40,109 nucleotides of DNA. It comes from Streptosporangiaceae bacterium. Its GTDB lineage: Bacteria; Actinomycetota; Actinomycetes; Streptosporangiales; Streptosporangiaceae. The DNA lies in contig JASHOL010000312.1 of NCBI GenBank assembly GCA_030041135.1, positions 1 to 40,109 on the forward strand, read 5' to 3'. Shown one piece after another: positions 24,718 to 32,825 of this stretch (its first letter is position 1; every line of letters starts with the position of its first letter). A program made the translations under genes and the position numbers. The notes under the pieces were generated by a model that saw only the letters and a list, made by a program, of their open reading frames with translations, did no database searches and was not told where the DNA came from.

Positions 24718-25869
24718 GTGGACCGGGTCGTCATCGTGGGTGGCGGGGTGCTCGGCGTGATGCACGCGATGCACGCGCGCGAGCGGGGAATGGCCGTCGT
24801 TCAGCTGGAACGGGAGCCAGCGGCGCGCGGGGCGAGCGTGCGCAACTTCGGGCTGATCTGGGTCAGCGGCCGGGCCCCAGGACCGGAGCTAGCCCTCGCG
24901 CAGAGGGCCCGGACGCTCTGGGAAGAGCTGGCCGACCGGGTTCCGGCGGCGGGCTTCCGCGCTCGAGGCTCGCTCACCCTGGCTGCCGACGACGCGGAGC
25001 TGGCCGTGCTCAAGGAGGCCGCGGAGCTGCCCGATGCGGGCGAGCGCGGTTTCGAACTCCTGGATGAAGCGGCCGCGCGGACGGTGAACCCTGCGCTCGG
25101 CGGCCTGTTTGCCGGCGCGCTGCTGTGCCGCCGCGACGCGATAGTCGAGCCGAGGCTGGTCCCGGCCTCGTTCCGCGACTACCTGCGCGCGCCACGGGAC
25201 GGAGGTTACGCGTGGCTGCCCGGCCGGGAGGCAGTCGAGGTCGCACCGCACGCGGTCAGGGATCACACCGGGGAGTGGCACCGCGGCGACCTGGTCGTGC
25301 TGTGCACCGGCGCCGCGCACACCGGCGTGGCCGGCGCGCATCTGGCCGGTTACGAGCCGCCGCCCGTTCGCCGGGTCCGCCTGCAGATGATGCAGACGGC
25401 GCCATTCGGCGGACTGCTTGAAACGGCGGTGGCAGACGGAGACTCGCTGCGCTACTACCCGGCATTCGACCTTCCCGGCCGGGCAGGGCTAGGGCCGCAA
25501 GCGCCGACGGCGGCCGCCACCGCGGCCCAGTTGCTGCTGGTGCAGCGGCTCGACGGCAGCCTGACGATCGGTGATACCCACGAATACGATGAGCCGTTCG
25601 CGTTCGACGTAGATGAGGCGGCCTATGAGCACTTGCGCGGCCGGGCCGAGCGGCTGCTTGGCGCCACTCTCCCGCCGATTCGTCGACGGTGGGCGGGCGT
25701 CTACAGCCAGGCGACGACGGGCGAGCTGTACCACCGCTCGCAGGTCGCGCCCGGCGTCGTGCTCGTCACTGGGCCGGGCGGACGCGGCATGACCTGCGCG
25801 CCCGCGATCGCGGAGGAGACTTTCGACCGGACCGCCGGGGACGGCGGGCTTCTGGGGGCCAGGCCATGA
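24718..25869 (+). CDS. Glycine-oxidase-like FAD oxidoreductase (TIGR03364-like)
   Basis: A 383-residue DAO-family flavoprotein. The FAD dinucleotide fold is at the very N-terminus (VVIVGGGVLGVMHAMHARERG), followed by LERE and RNFGLIWVSG. The C-terminal FAD motif is VLVTGPGGRGMTCAPAIAEE. The family oxidises amines or amino acids with O2. The RNFGLIW segment and the coupled phosphonatase-like hydrolase point to the TIGR03364 group, proposed to oxidise an aminophosphonate to a phosphonoaldehyde. The GTG at 24718 has GGGAG 7 nt upstream; a longer open frame upstream reaches 24559 but lacks conservation signals. The stop overlaps the next ATG (ATGA). Confidence 0.85.
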   Translation: MDRVVIVGGGVLGVMHAMHARERGMAVVQLEREPAARGASVRNFGLIWVSGRAPGPELALAQRARTLWEELADRVPAAGFRARGSLTLAADDAELAVLKEAAELPDAGERGFELLDEAAARTVNPALGGLFAGALLCRRDAIVEPRLVPASFRDYLRAPRDGGYAWLPGREAVEVAPHAVRDHTGEWHRGDLVVLCTGAAHTGVAGAHLAGYEPPPVRRVRLQMMQTAPFGGLLETAVADGDSLRYYPAFDLPGRAGLGPQAPTAAATAAQLLLVQRLDGSLTIGDTHEYDEPFAFDVDEAAYEHLRGRAERLLGATLPPIRRRWAGVYSQATTGELYHRSQVAPGVVLVTGPGGRGMTCAPAIAEETFDRTAGDGGLLGARP

Positions 25870-26579
25870 CGGCAGGAGACCTGGAGATGCCGCACATCAC
25901 GGTTGCGTGCCTGGACATGGCCGGGACGACGGTCGCCGATGACGGCAGCGTGATGGCTGCCTTCGGCGCCGCGATGGCCGCGTCCGGGATCGTTCCCGGC
26001 GGGCCCGGCTACGGCGAGGCAGACGAGATCGTCCGGACGACGATGGGCCAGTCCAAGATCGAGGTCTTCCGGCGGATACTCGGCTCAGACGACCGTGCCC
26101 AGCAGGCGAACAGCGTGTTCGAGAGGAGCTATGCCGAGTCGGTGCGCGCGGGGATGGTGAACCCGCTCCCCGGCGCGGTCGAGACGATCACCGCGATGCG
26201 GGCGGCCGGGATCAAGGTCTGTCTGGCGACCGGGTTCGCCCCTGTCACCAGGGATGCGCTGCTCGATGCGCTCGGCTGGCGGCCGCTGATCGACCTGGCC
26301 CTCTCGCCGGCCGACGCAGGCCGGGGCCGGCCGTGGCCTGACCTGCCGCTGACCGCGCTGCTGCGGCTGCACGGCGGCTCCGTCGGCGAGCTGCTGGTGG
26401 CAGGAGACACGCCGAGCGACGTGGAATCTGGCCTGCGCGCCGGCGCCGGGCTGGTAGTCGGCGTGACCACGGGCGCGGCGACCGAGGAGGACCTCGCCGC
26501 CGCGGGCGCGCCGCACATCCTCGACTCGGTGACCGGACTCGTGCAGCTGCTCGGCATCGGTGCGGGGAGTCCGCGCTAG
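25866..26579 (+). CDS. Phosphonatase-like HAD hydrolase (TIGR03351-like)
   Basis: A 237-residue HAD-superfamily enzyme related to phosphonoacetaldehyde hydrolase PhnX. Motif I is CLDMAGTTVADDG with nucleophile D17 and the Ala at +2 typical of phosphonatases. The cap has TTMGQSKIEVF with K64, placed like the Schiff-base lysine region of PhnX. Motif II is LATGF, and motif III/IV is VAGDTPSDVESGLRAGAG. It probably cleaves the C-P bond of the phosphonoaldehyde made by the preceding flavoprotein. An ATG at 25887 (MPHITVACLD) is an alternative start with GGAG nearby. The gene ends 4 nt into the convergent phosphoesterase gene. No phosphonate transporter is adjacent. Confidence 0.87.
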   Translation: MTAGDLEMPHITVACLDMAGTTVADDGSVMAAFGAAMAASGIVPGGPGYGEADEIVRTTMGQSKIEVFRRILGSDDRAQQANSVFERSYAESVRAGMVNPLPGAVETITAMRAAGIKVCLATGFAPVTRDALLDALGWRPLIDLALSPADAGRGRPWPDLPLTALLRLHGGSVGELLVAGDTPSDVESGLRAGAGLVVGVTTGAATEEDLAAAGAPHILDSVTGLVQLLGIGAGSPR

Positions 26580-28195
26580 GCCAGGCGGCCGTGCGAAGGG
26601 CTGCGCGGCCACTCGACGCCGAGAATGACATTGCGGTCGCTCGCCGCACCCGCGCCGCCGCCGCCGTCTGGCGTAATGAGCTCGCGGATCTGCCAGTCGT
26701 TGGCGGCCAGCTCGCGGGAAAGCGCGGCCAGGTCGGCCGGGTCCGCGGTGCCCTGGTAGGCGGTCGGCGCGGCCGTGTCGATCACTGTAGAGGCAATGGC
26801 GAGCCCGCCGGGAACTGCCAGCAACTCGATGAGCCGAGCTTGCTGGGGCCAATCGATGTGCGAGGCCGTCGTGATCTGCCAGAATCCGGTCTGGCCGTCG
26901 GTAACCGCGCTTACCGCGTGCGCGTGCGTGTGACCGTTCACCCAGGCCACGACGTTCGGGTGAGCCAGCAGGACATCACGCAGCTCGGGGCCAAGCACCC
27001 GGCGGCCGGCACCCGGCGGTCGGGCGTCGTTCACCAGCGTCTCGAGCGAGTGATGGCTGAACAAGATCACGGGCCGGGTGACGGCGCCAGCAAGCTGCGC
27101 CTGCAACCAGCGCAGCTGCCGGGTATCGAGCGAGCCCTGCCAGCCACCGTGAGGGTTGACGGTATCTAGCACGAGACAACGCACAGGTCCGTGGTCAAAC
27201 GGGTAGTAGGCAGTACCTTCGGCCACGTTCTGCTTGGAGTAGCCGTGGCCGAGCGGCCTTGCGCCGGGGCGGAAGTGCTCGCGCACGTGCTCGGTCCTGG
27301 TCACCGTGGCCCGGCCAGGGTCGGGCGTGACAGCCAGCCGCGCGCTGTCGGCTAGCTCTCTGAGGGCGGCGCCGTCGGCGCTGTCGAACCGGCGGATGAT
27401 GTCGGCGGGGTCGATTCCGTGCGGTGGCGTGACGTACTTGACGCCGCCGACCGGGAACTCGCGCAGCCAGCCCGCGGGGGCCACCGTCCCCTGCAGGAGG
27501 TTGTCGTGATTGCCGAAGACCGCGTACCACGGCAGGCCGATCCCGGCCGCCATGAACGGCAGCCTCGCCGCGGTCAGCACGCCAGGTACTTCGGGAAACC
27601 CGTACGTGCTCCTGGGGATGTCCTGCGGCCCGCCCTCCGGATGCCAGTACCGCTCGTCGTCCACCTTCGGGCCGGACACGCCCTCGTACTGGTCGAGGTC
27701 ACCGGAGTCGGGTACCACCTCGCCGCCGTCGAGCAGGCCGATGTAGCTGCGGAGTTCGTTCCGCTGGCAGTTGTCGGTCGCGTCGCCGGTCACAATCGCG
27801 AAGTCCACTGGCGCGGCCGACACCGGCCCGGCCTTCGTCTGCCTGACCGCTCGCACCATGGCCTCGGCCACCTGGAAGGTAAACAGCTCCTGGGCCCGGT
27901 ATGTCCCGATGCGGCCGACCTCGGCCCGCACGGCCGAGTCCGGGTCCGAGTACCGGCTGATCAGCTCGGCCCGGCCAGGTGACTGATGATCCATCACGTG
28001 CGTGTCGGACAAGTGCGCCAGCACCAGCAGCGGGATGGCAGAGCGCAACCAGCCGGGTCGCAGGACGCCACCGCCAAGCTCGTCGCGGAAGGCGTGCTGT
28101 TCTCCCTCGCTGACCGCGAGCCTGCGGTAGCCGCCATCTGCCTCCAGCGCCGGGATCAGGCGGCGGCGCGCGGTGCTGGCCGGCTCCTCGGCCAT
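26576..28195 (-). CDS. Calcineurin-like metallophosphoesterase (TIGR03767-like)
   Basis: A 539-residue binuclear metallophosphoesterase. The complete metal-ligand set is visible: D64 and H66 (AHLSDTHVMD), D138 (VTGDATDN), N229/H230 (FGNHDN), H381/H382 (FSHHSLE), and H422/H424 (VNGHTHAH). The large inserts between the GD and GNHD blocks, and the SRYSDPDSAVRAE and DLDQYEGVSGPK segments, fit the actinobacterial TIGR03767 group, whose substrate is unknown. No Sec or Tat signal is evident. The ATG immediately follows the TAG stop of the upstream TIGR03085-type gene, so the two are one transcription unit. Confidence 0.88.
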   Translation of the reverse strand: MAEEPASTARRRLIPALEADGGYRRLAVSEGEQHAFRDELGGGVLRPGWLRSAIPLLVLAHLSDTHVMDHQSPGRAELISRYSDPDSAVRAEVGRIGTYRAQELFTFQVAEAMVRAVRQTKAGPVSAAPVDFAIVTGDATDNCQRNELRSYIGLLDGGEVVPDSGDLDQYEGVSGPKVDDERYWHPEGGPQDIPRSTYGFPEVPGVLTAARLPFMAAGIGLPWYAVFGNHDNLLQGTVAPAGWLREFPVGGVKYVTPPHGIDPADIIRRFDSADGAALRELADSARLAVTPDPGRATVTRTEHVREHFRPGARPLGHGYSKQNVAEGTAYYPFDHGPVRCLVLDTVNPHGGWQGSLDTRQLRWLQAQLAGAVTRPVILFSHHSLETLVNDARPPGAGRRVLGPELRDVLLAHPNVVAWVNGHTHAHAVSAVTDGQTGFWQITTASHIDWPQQARLIELLAVPGGLAIASTVIDTAAPTAYQGTADPADLAALSRELAANDWQIRELITPDGGGGAGAASDRNVILGVEWPRSPSHGRLA

Positions 28196-28846
28196 CTAGA
28201 TCCCCCAGGCCGCCGCCTGCAACGCCGCGACGTCGGCATCGCTGCCGTCCAGCCGCACGTGGGCGGCCCCGGTGCGGCCCATCGACCACAGCGTCAGCTC
28301 GGCCGGTGTCCCGGTGACGGTCACGACTGGCGTGCGGGCCCTTGCCGTCCGGCGGACTCTGCGGCCGCTTCCTGGCTCGCCGTCCTCGCGGACCAGTTCC
28401 ACGCCGACGGGCGCCTTACGCAACAGCAGCTTCGCTAGCCCGAGCCGGTTCCACAGCAGCTCATTGAGCCCGTCGTCGATCTCGCGCGACTCCCAGTCCT
28501 GCTGGGCCCGCCGCACATCCTCGTGGTGGACGAAATACTCGACGGTGTTAAGCCGCTCATCCGCGCCCGGCAAGCCGAACAGCGATGCGCGCGGGGGGCC
28601 GGTCCTGATCATCTCGATCAGCTTCGGGAACGGGGTGCGCCGGGCCAGCCGGGACTGGACCGACTTCGTGTGCCGGGCCAGCGGCCCGCCGGGGATTCCC
28701 GCGGCGGCGTCCGGGCGGCGCTCTCGCAGCACCAGGTGCGCGGCCAGGTCGGCGGTCTGCCAGCCTGCGCACAACGTCGGCTGAGCTGGGCCAAGATCGG
28801 CAAGCAGAGCGCATAGGGCAAGACGCTCATCCCTTGCGTACGTCAT
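28196..28846 (-). CDS. TIGR03085-type DinB-fold protein (mycothiol-dependent type)
   Basis: A 216-residue protein of the maleylpyruvate isomerase / DinB-like superfamily found in mycothiol-producing actinobacteria. LALCALLADLGPAQPTLCAGW, then QTADLAAHLVLRERRP, is the standard N-terminal helix pair with a metal-ligand His. RLNTVEYFVHHEDVRRAQ carries the HHEDVRR signature. A smaller alpha-beta domain follows (VTVTGTPAELTLWSMGR). Relatives bind a divalent metal and are thought to use mycothiol as cosubstrate; the reaction of this subgroup is not known. The ATG has no Shine-Dalgarno but follows TACGAT by 7 nt, which suggests a leaderless mRNA. It is the first gene of a two-gene operon with the metallophosphoesterase. 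Confidence 0.87.
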   Translation of the reverse strand: MTYARDERLALCALLADLGPAQPTLCAGWQTADLAAHLVLRERRPDAAAGIPGGPLARHTKSVQSRLARRTPFPKLIEMIRTGPPRASLFGLPGADERLNTVEYFVHHEDVRRAQQDWESREIDDGLNELLWNRLGLAKLLLRKAPVGVELVREDGEPGSGRRVRRTARARTPVVTVTGTPAELTLWSMGRTGAAHVRLDGSDADVAALQAAAWGI

Positions 28847-28853
28847 GCGCAGA

Positions 28854-28859
28854 ATCGTA
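28854..28859 (-). promoter_or_regulatory. Candidate -10 box of TIGR03085/TIGR03767 operon
   Basis: On the minus strand TACGAT, then seven bases, then the ATG at 28846. No Shine-Dalgarno is visible, so the transcript is probably leaderless. No clear -35 box. Confidence 0.45.
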
Positions 28860-28958
28860 GGTGATCGGCAGTTCGCCGGGCGGGACTAGCCGCCCAGGCA
28901 GGCCGCCCGGCTGACCACCCCTGCCGACAGAACCGGACAAAATGCCGTCGTCCGCGGC

Positions 28959-29006
28959 GGCTGTGCGGATTTAGTGTCGCGCCCACGACACTAAATCCGC
29001 ACAGCC
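28959..29006. repeat. Perfect 21-bp inverted repeat with 6-nt loop
   Basis: Bases 28959-28979 and 28986-29006 are exact reverse complements around CGCCCA. The arms contain GGATTTAGTGTCG, more AT-rich than the surroundings. The core is nested in a wider imperfect palindrome: 28928-28945 matches the reverse complement of 29020-29036 at 14 of 17 aligned positions with one gap. Both copies lie exactly 13 nt from the core. The whole element spans about 28920-29045. It sits between divergent genes, so it is not in a normal terminator position. Confidence 0.9.
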
Positions 29007-29227
29007 ACGCCATCGCGCCGCAATTTGCCCGATCTGCCCGGCGGGCTCGTGCCGCGCCGGTCACGACAGGACCCTCCGGTCGGCCACCGGGGGAGGGAGC
29101 CATGGCGGACCGCGCTAGCCTAGCTACGGCGGCCAGCTCGGCCGGCCCACCTCGGTCGGCCCACCTCCGCCGACACTGCGTCTGCCCGCGACGTGCTGCC
29201 ACCGCGCGACGCATACCTGGAGGATTT

Positions 29228-29962
29228 GTGATCACGAGCGGCGGGTCGCGGCCTTGGCCCAGGTCGGCACGTCAGGCGCTGACCATGACGGTGCTGCTTG
29301 GGGCGGCAGGCGCTGGGCTCGCATTCCTCGCGACGCGCCAGGGATGGGCACTGGTGCGGACTACGCCGCCGCGGCCACTCCCCGCGAGCCAGATGAGCGT
29401 TACCGGCGCGGCCATGGCGCCTTCTGCGGACGCGCTCGTCGTGGCCGGCCTGGCCTGCCTGGCCGCGGTGCTCGCGACCAAGCGGGTATGGCGGCGGGCC
29501 AGCGGCCTGATCCTCGTCGGCCTGGGGGCCGGACTGGCCGCGTCGGCCTTCACCGTCTCCAAGGCCGCCGCGGTCGCGGCGGCGGCGGCCTCAGTCGGGC
29601 CAGCCAGCAATCCCGGCGCCGGGTCGGTCACGCAGGGCGGCAGTTCTGGGTCGTCGCCGGTGCCTGACCTCGTGGGGGCGACGCCGCACGTGAGCATCAC
29701 TGCTGCGGGCTGGCAGGCGCTCGTGGTGGCGGGCGCCCTGGCGATGATCGCCGCTGGGGTGATCGCGGTCTGCAGCCCCGCCCGGCTGGCGGTCATGGGG
29801 GCCAAGTACGACACCCCCGGCGCCCCTGGGGAGGCTCGCAAGCCGGTCGAGCGCAGCCGGGCGGCGGCCGGAGAACCTGCGGACTCGGCCTCGATCTGGG
29901 AGGCGCTGAGCCGGGGCGATGACCCGACCTCCGGCGGGCGCAGGTCGGCTGCGGGCGCCTGA
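29228..29962 (+). CDS. Trp-region conserved membrane protein (TIGR02234-like)
   Basis: A 244-residue membrane protein with four hydrophobic segments: about residues 15-35 (LTMTVLLGAAGAGLAFLATRQGW), 62-79, 90-115, and 159-181 (WQALVVAGALAMIAAGVIAV). A Ser/Gly-rich extracytoplasmic loop lies between the third and fourth, and the tail is hydrophilic and ends with SIWEALSRGDDPT. This arrangement, the FLATRQGW start and the position before trpC match the Trp-operon-associated membrane protein of actinobacteria, whose function is unknown. The chosen GTG has GGAGG ending 4 nt upstream (29219-29223), slightly close; ATG 29285 is an alternative. Normally trpE is found directly upstream, but not here. 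Confidence 0.82.
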   Translation: MITSGGSRPWPRSARQALTMTVLLGAAGAGLAFLATRQGWALVRTTPPRPLPASQMSVTGAAMAPSADALVVAGLACLAAVLATKRVWRRASGLILVGLGAGLAASAFTVSKAAAVAAAAASVGPASNPGAGSVTQGGSSGSSPVPDLVGATPHVSITAAGWQALVVAGALAMIAAGVIAVCSPARLAVMGAKYDTPGAPGEARKPVERSRAAAGEPADSASIWEALSRGDDPTSGGRRSAAGA

Positions 29963-30007
29963 CAGAGCCCAGCCCGGTCACGGTCGGGTAATGGAGAAGT
30001 CATACCC

Positions 30008-30036
30008 CATGACGGGAATACCCTGATAGGTACCAT
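30008..30036 (+). promoter_or_regulatory. Candidate promoter before the small membrane protein gene
   Basis: CATGAC (30008-30013), 17 bp, TACCAT (30031-30036). Predicted start near 30043, about 110 nt before the ATG at 30152. The stretch is less GC-rich than its surroundings. Low confidence. Confidence 0.25.
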
Positions 30037-30151
30037 GGCTATGGCCGCGGAGCCTGCGAGTCGGCGTGCGGCGATCATTGGGCTGGTGCACAAGGCGAGC
30101 GAATAGGCCGTCGGCTGCCGCGGTGGTCGGCAGGGGAGGGTGGCGTACGGC

Positions 30152-30607
30152 ATGTCCAGGTACGCGTCGACAGTGGCGGCGAAGCGAAGCTCTCCTGGCC
30201 CGCGGGCGCGGTCCGGCGCCCTTGTCCGGGTCGTGAGTCGGCTGTATCTGGCGCAGGCCGGTGCCTCCGCCGCGGTGAGCCTGAGCTTTGGGCGACGGAA
30301 CGTTCCGTCGTTGCTGCTGGCCATCGCCGTCGCGGCCGCGCTCTGCTGGCTGGCCGCGATCGTGCGGTCCGGCAGTCATACGGCCTGGCTGATCGGGATC
30401 GCATTCGACTCGGGATTCGTGGCGGTCGGGCTGTTCCGCTACGCCTACGCCGCGAAATACCTGGGTGGAACCCTGCTGGCGATCATCACCCTGGGCACGC
30501 TGCTGCATCCAGCCGTCGCGCGAGCATTCACCAGCCCGAGCAACGTGGCTGATCACGCCGGCGCGGCACTGGCCGACGGGGCCAGCGAACTCGAGGCCGT
30601 CTCCTGA
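30152..30607 (+). CDS. Small membrane protein of unknown function
   Basis: A 151-residue protein between the Trp-region membrane protein gene and trpC. After a basic N-terminus ([20 protein letters not shown]) come hydrophobic segments at about residues 50-70 ([19 protein letters not shown]), 75-95 ([19 protein letters not shown]) and 104-122 ([16 protein letters not shown]). A short hydrophilic tail follows. I do not recognise the family. GGGGAGGG lies 11 nt before the ATG; a GTG at 30140 abuts this purine run too closely. The gene is probably cotranscribed with its neighbours, although trpC also has its own promoter candidate. Confidence 0.65.
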   Translation: MSRYASTVAAKRSSPGPRARSGALVRVVSRLYLAQAGASAAVSLSFGRRNVPSLLLAIAVAAALCWLAAIVRSGSHTAWLIGIAFDSGFVAVGLFRYAYAAKYLGGTLLAIITLGTLLHPAVARAFTSPSNVADHAGAALADGASELEAVS

Positions 30608-30678
30608 TCGGACTTGCCAGGACCGGCCGTGAGGCCTGGGCGTACCGGGGGCCGGCGTGTCGTCAGTGGGGTGCTCGC

Positions 30679-30684
30679 TACGAT
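30679..30684 (+). promoter_or_regulatory. Candidate -10 box for trpCBA
   Basis: TACGAT, with expected transcript start near 30691, about 33 nt before the trpC GTG, leaving room for its GAGGGG ribosome-binding site (30708-30713). No good -35 box is evident. Confidence 0.4.
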
Positions 30685-30723
30685 TCTGGGCAAGGCAACC
30701 CACCCGAGGGGCGGCAGAACCGC

Positions 30724-31575
30724 GTGAGCGTGCTTGACGACATTCTCGAAGGGGTACGCGCTGATCTAGCTGTCCGGCAGGAGACGGCGCCGCTGGAGCG
30801 GCTCAAGGAGACTGCGGCCAAGGCGCCGTCGCCTCGCGACGTCATGCGCGCGCTTAGCGGCGCCGAGGTGGCAGTCATCGCGGAGGTCAAGCGGGCGAGC
30901 CCGTCTAAGGGCGCACTCGCGGCCATAGCCGACCCGGCCGCGCTGGCTGTCGACTACGAGGCTGGCGGCGCTCGGATCATCAGCGTGCTAACCGAGAAGC
31001 GCAGGTTCGGGGGCAGCATCGAGGACTTGGCCGCGGTCCGCGAGGCCGTCGGCGTGCCGGTGCTCCGCAAGGACTTCGTACTCAGCTCGTACCAGCTGTG
31101 GGAGGCGAGGGCGTACGGTGCCGACCTGGTCCTGCTGATCGTGGCGGCCCTGGAGCAGAACGCGCTGGTCTCGCTCGTGGAGCGGGCCGTGTCGATCGGG
31201 CTCGTACCGCTGGTCGAGGTGCATACGTCCGAGGAGCTTGACCGGGCCGTCGACGCGGGAGTGACGGTCCTCGGCATCAACACCAGGAACCTGAAGACGC
31301 TAGAGGTGGACCGGTCAGTGTTCGCCAAGCTTGCGCCCAGGGTTCCCGACGGCATCATCAAGATCGCTGAGTCCGGCGTCCGAGGTCCGCATGACCTGCT
31401 GGCCTATGCCGCGGCCGGCGCGGACGCGGTGCTGGTCGGCGAGAGCCTCGTCACCGGCAAGGATCCGCGCTCGGCGGTGGCCGACCTGGTCACGGCGGGA
31501 TCGCACCCGGCGCTGCGGTCCGACCGCGGATCGGACCCGGGTGAGCCCGGCGATCCGGGCCGGAGCACGTCATGA
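30724..31575 (+). CDS. trpC: Indole-3-glycerol phosphate synthase
   Basis: Closes the indole ring in tryptophan synthesis, converting CdRP to indole-3-glycerol phosphate. A TIM barrel of 283 residues with all key motifs: [11 protein letters not shown] (E54, K56), LRKDFVLS (catalytic K116), LVEVHT (E165), [15 protein letters not shown] and VLVGESLV for the phosphate. It is a single-function TrpC with no TrpF fused. The last 25 residues (Ser, Asp, Gly and Pro rich) extend beyond the usual end. GTG start with GAGGGG upstream. The stop overlaps the trpB ATG (ATGA). Confidence 0.95.
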   Translation: MSVLDDILEGVRADLAVRQETAPLERLKETAAKAPSPRDVMRALSGAEVAVIAEVKRASPSKGALAAIADPAALAVDYEAGGARIISVLTEKRRFGGSIEDLAAVREAVGVPVLRKDFVLSSYQLWEARAYGADLVLLIVAALEQNALVSLVERAVSIGLVPLVEVHTSEELDRAVDAGVTVLGINTRNLKTLEVDRSVFAKLAPRVPDGIIKIAESGVRGPHDLLAYAAAGADAVLVGESLVTGKDPRSAVADLVTAGSHPALRSDRGSDPGEPGDPGRSTS

Positions 31576-32825
31576 GCCAGCCGGCACCCGCACCCGATAC
31601 TGGCCAGGTTCCCGACGAGACCGGGCACTTCGGCCGGTTCGGCGGGCGGCTGGCACCAGAAGCGCTGATGTCTGCCCTGGAGGCGCTGACCGCCGCCTAC
31701 CAGGACGCGAAGGCTGACCCCGCGTTCCGGTCCGAGCTGGCGGATCTCCTCAGCGGCTATGCCGGCAGGCCGACGCTTGTCACTGAGGTGCCGCGGTTCG
31801 CCGAGCTGGCCGGCGGCTGCCGCGTATTCCTCAAGCGCGAGGACCTCGCCCACACCGGCTCGCACAAGATCAACAACGTGCTCGGCCAGGCCCTGCTGAC
31901 CAAGCGGATGGGCAAGACCCGGATCATCGCCGAGACCGGCGCCGGACAGCACGGCGTCGCGACCGCGACCGCCGCGGCCCTCCTCGGGCTCGACTGCGTC
32001 GTGTACATGGGCGCGGAAGACACCAGGCGGCAGGCGCTGAACGTGGCCAGGATGCAGATGCTGGGCGCCGAGGTGGTGCCGGTCAGGACCGGCAGCATGA
32101 CGCTCAAGGACGCGATCAACGAGACGTTCAGGGATTGGGTGTCGACGGTCGACTACACCCACTACTGCATCGGGTCGGTCATGGGTCCGCACCCGTTCCC
32201 GATGATGGTCCGCGATTTCCAGCGGATCATCGGCCTGGAGGCCAGGGAGCAGATGCTCAAGGTTGCCGGTCGGCTGCCGGACGCCGTGATCGCCTGTGTC
32301 GGTGGCGGGTCCAATGCCATCGGCATCTTCCACGCCTTCATCCCCGACCAGTCGGTTGCGCTCATCGGCTGCGAGGCAGGCGGGGACGGCATCGAGACCG
32401 GGCGGCACGCCGCCACCGTGGTCGACGGGTCGGCCGGCATCATTCACGGCATGCGGACGATCCTGCTTCAGGACGCCGAGGGCCAGACGCTCGAGACGCA
32501 TTCGATATCGGCGGGCCTTGACTATCCGGGTGTCGGCCCCGAGCATGCGTGGCTGCACGACACCGGCCGGGCCAAGTACCGGGCCATCACCGACGTTCAG
32601 GCGATGGAGGCCTTCTCCGCACTGTGCCGGACCGAGGGGATCATCCCGGCGATCGAGTCGGCGCACGCGCTGGCGGGCGCGCTCCAGGTGGGGCCGCAAC
32701 TCGGCGCTGAGGCGATCCTGCTGGTCAACCTGTCGGGGCGGGGCGACAAGGACGTGGACATCGCGGGGCGCTGGTTCGGCCACCTCGGCGACTCGGCCGC
32801 GAGCGAGCGGGGGAGCAGGGCGTGA
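31572..32825 (+). CDS. trpB: Tryptophan synthase beta chain
   Basis: PLP enzyme of 417 residues that condenses indole with serine. [13 protein letters not shown] is near the N-terminus. [10 protein letters not shown] contains the PLP lysine K99, [10 protein letters not shown] is the indole-site loop with the catalytic glutamate just before it (ETGAGQHG), and GGGSNAIG is the phosphate-binding loop. It is the classical TrpB1 type, with the GRFGG start and the TrpA-contacting elements. It is coupled to trpC upstream and trpA downstream by 4-nt overlaps (ATGA and GTGA), which supports equimolar synthesis of the alpha2beta2 complex. Confidence 0.96.
   Translation: MSQPAPAPDTGQVPDETGHFGRFGGRLAPEALMSALEALTAAYQDAKADPAFRSELADLLSGYAGRPTLVTEVPRFAELAGGCRVFLKREDLAHTGSHKINNVLGQALLTKRMGKTRIIAETGAGQHGVATATAAALLGLDCVVYMGAEDTRRQALNVARMQMLGAEVVPVRTGSMTLKDAINETFRDWVSTVDYTHYCIGSVMGPHPFPMMVRDFQRIIGLEAREQMLKVAGRLPDAVIACVGGGSNAIGIFHAFIPDQSVALIGCEAGGDGIETGRHAATVVDGSAGIIHGMRTILLQDAEGQTLETHSISAGLDYPGVGPEHAWLHDTGRAKYRAITDVQAMEAFSALCRTEGIIPAIESAHALAGALQVGPQLGAEAILLVNLSGRGDKDVDIAGRWFGHLGDSAASERGSRA

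Larger units (their letters stand above)
28847..29227. other. Divergent intergenic region upstream of the trp-region genes
   Basis: A 381-nt gene-free stretch. It holds the -10 box of the TIGR03085-type gene, a large palindrome (28920-29045) and the leader of the Trp-region membrane protein gene. A plus-strand frame is open from 29102 but lacks a matching start. TAGCCT at 29116-29121 is a possible plus-strand -10. Confidence 0.5.

Noticed and set aside
30035-30106. 23-codon reading frame as a trp leader peptide
   Set aside because: It contains no Trp codon, has no ribosome-binding site, and its ATG lies inside the predicted -10 box.
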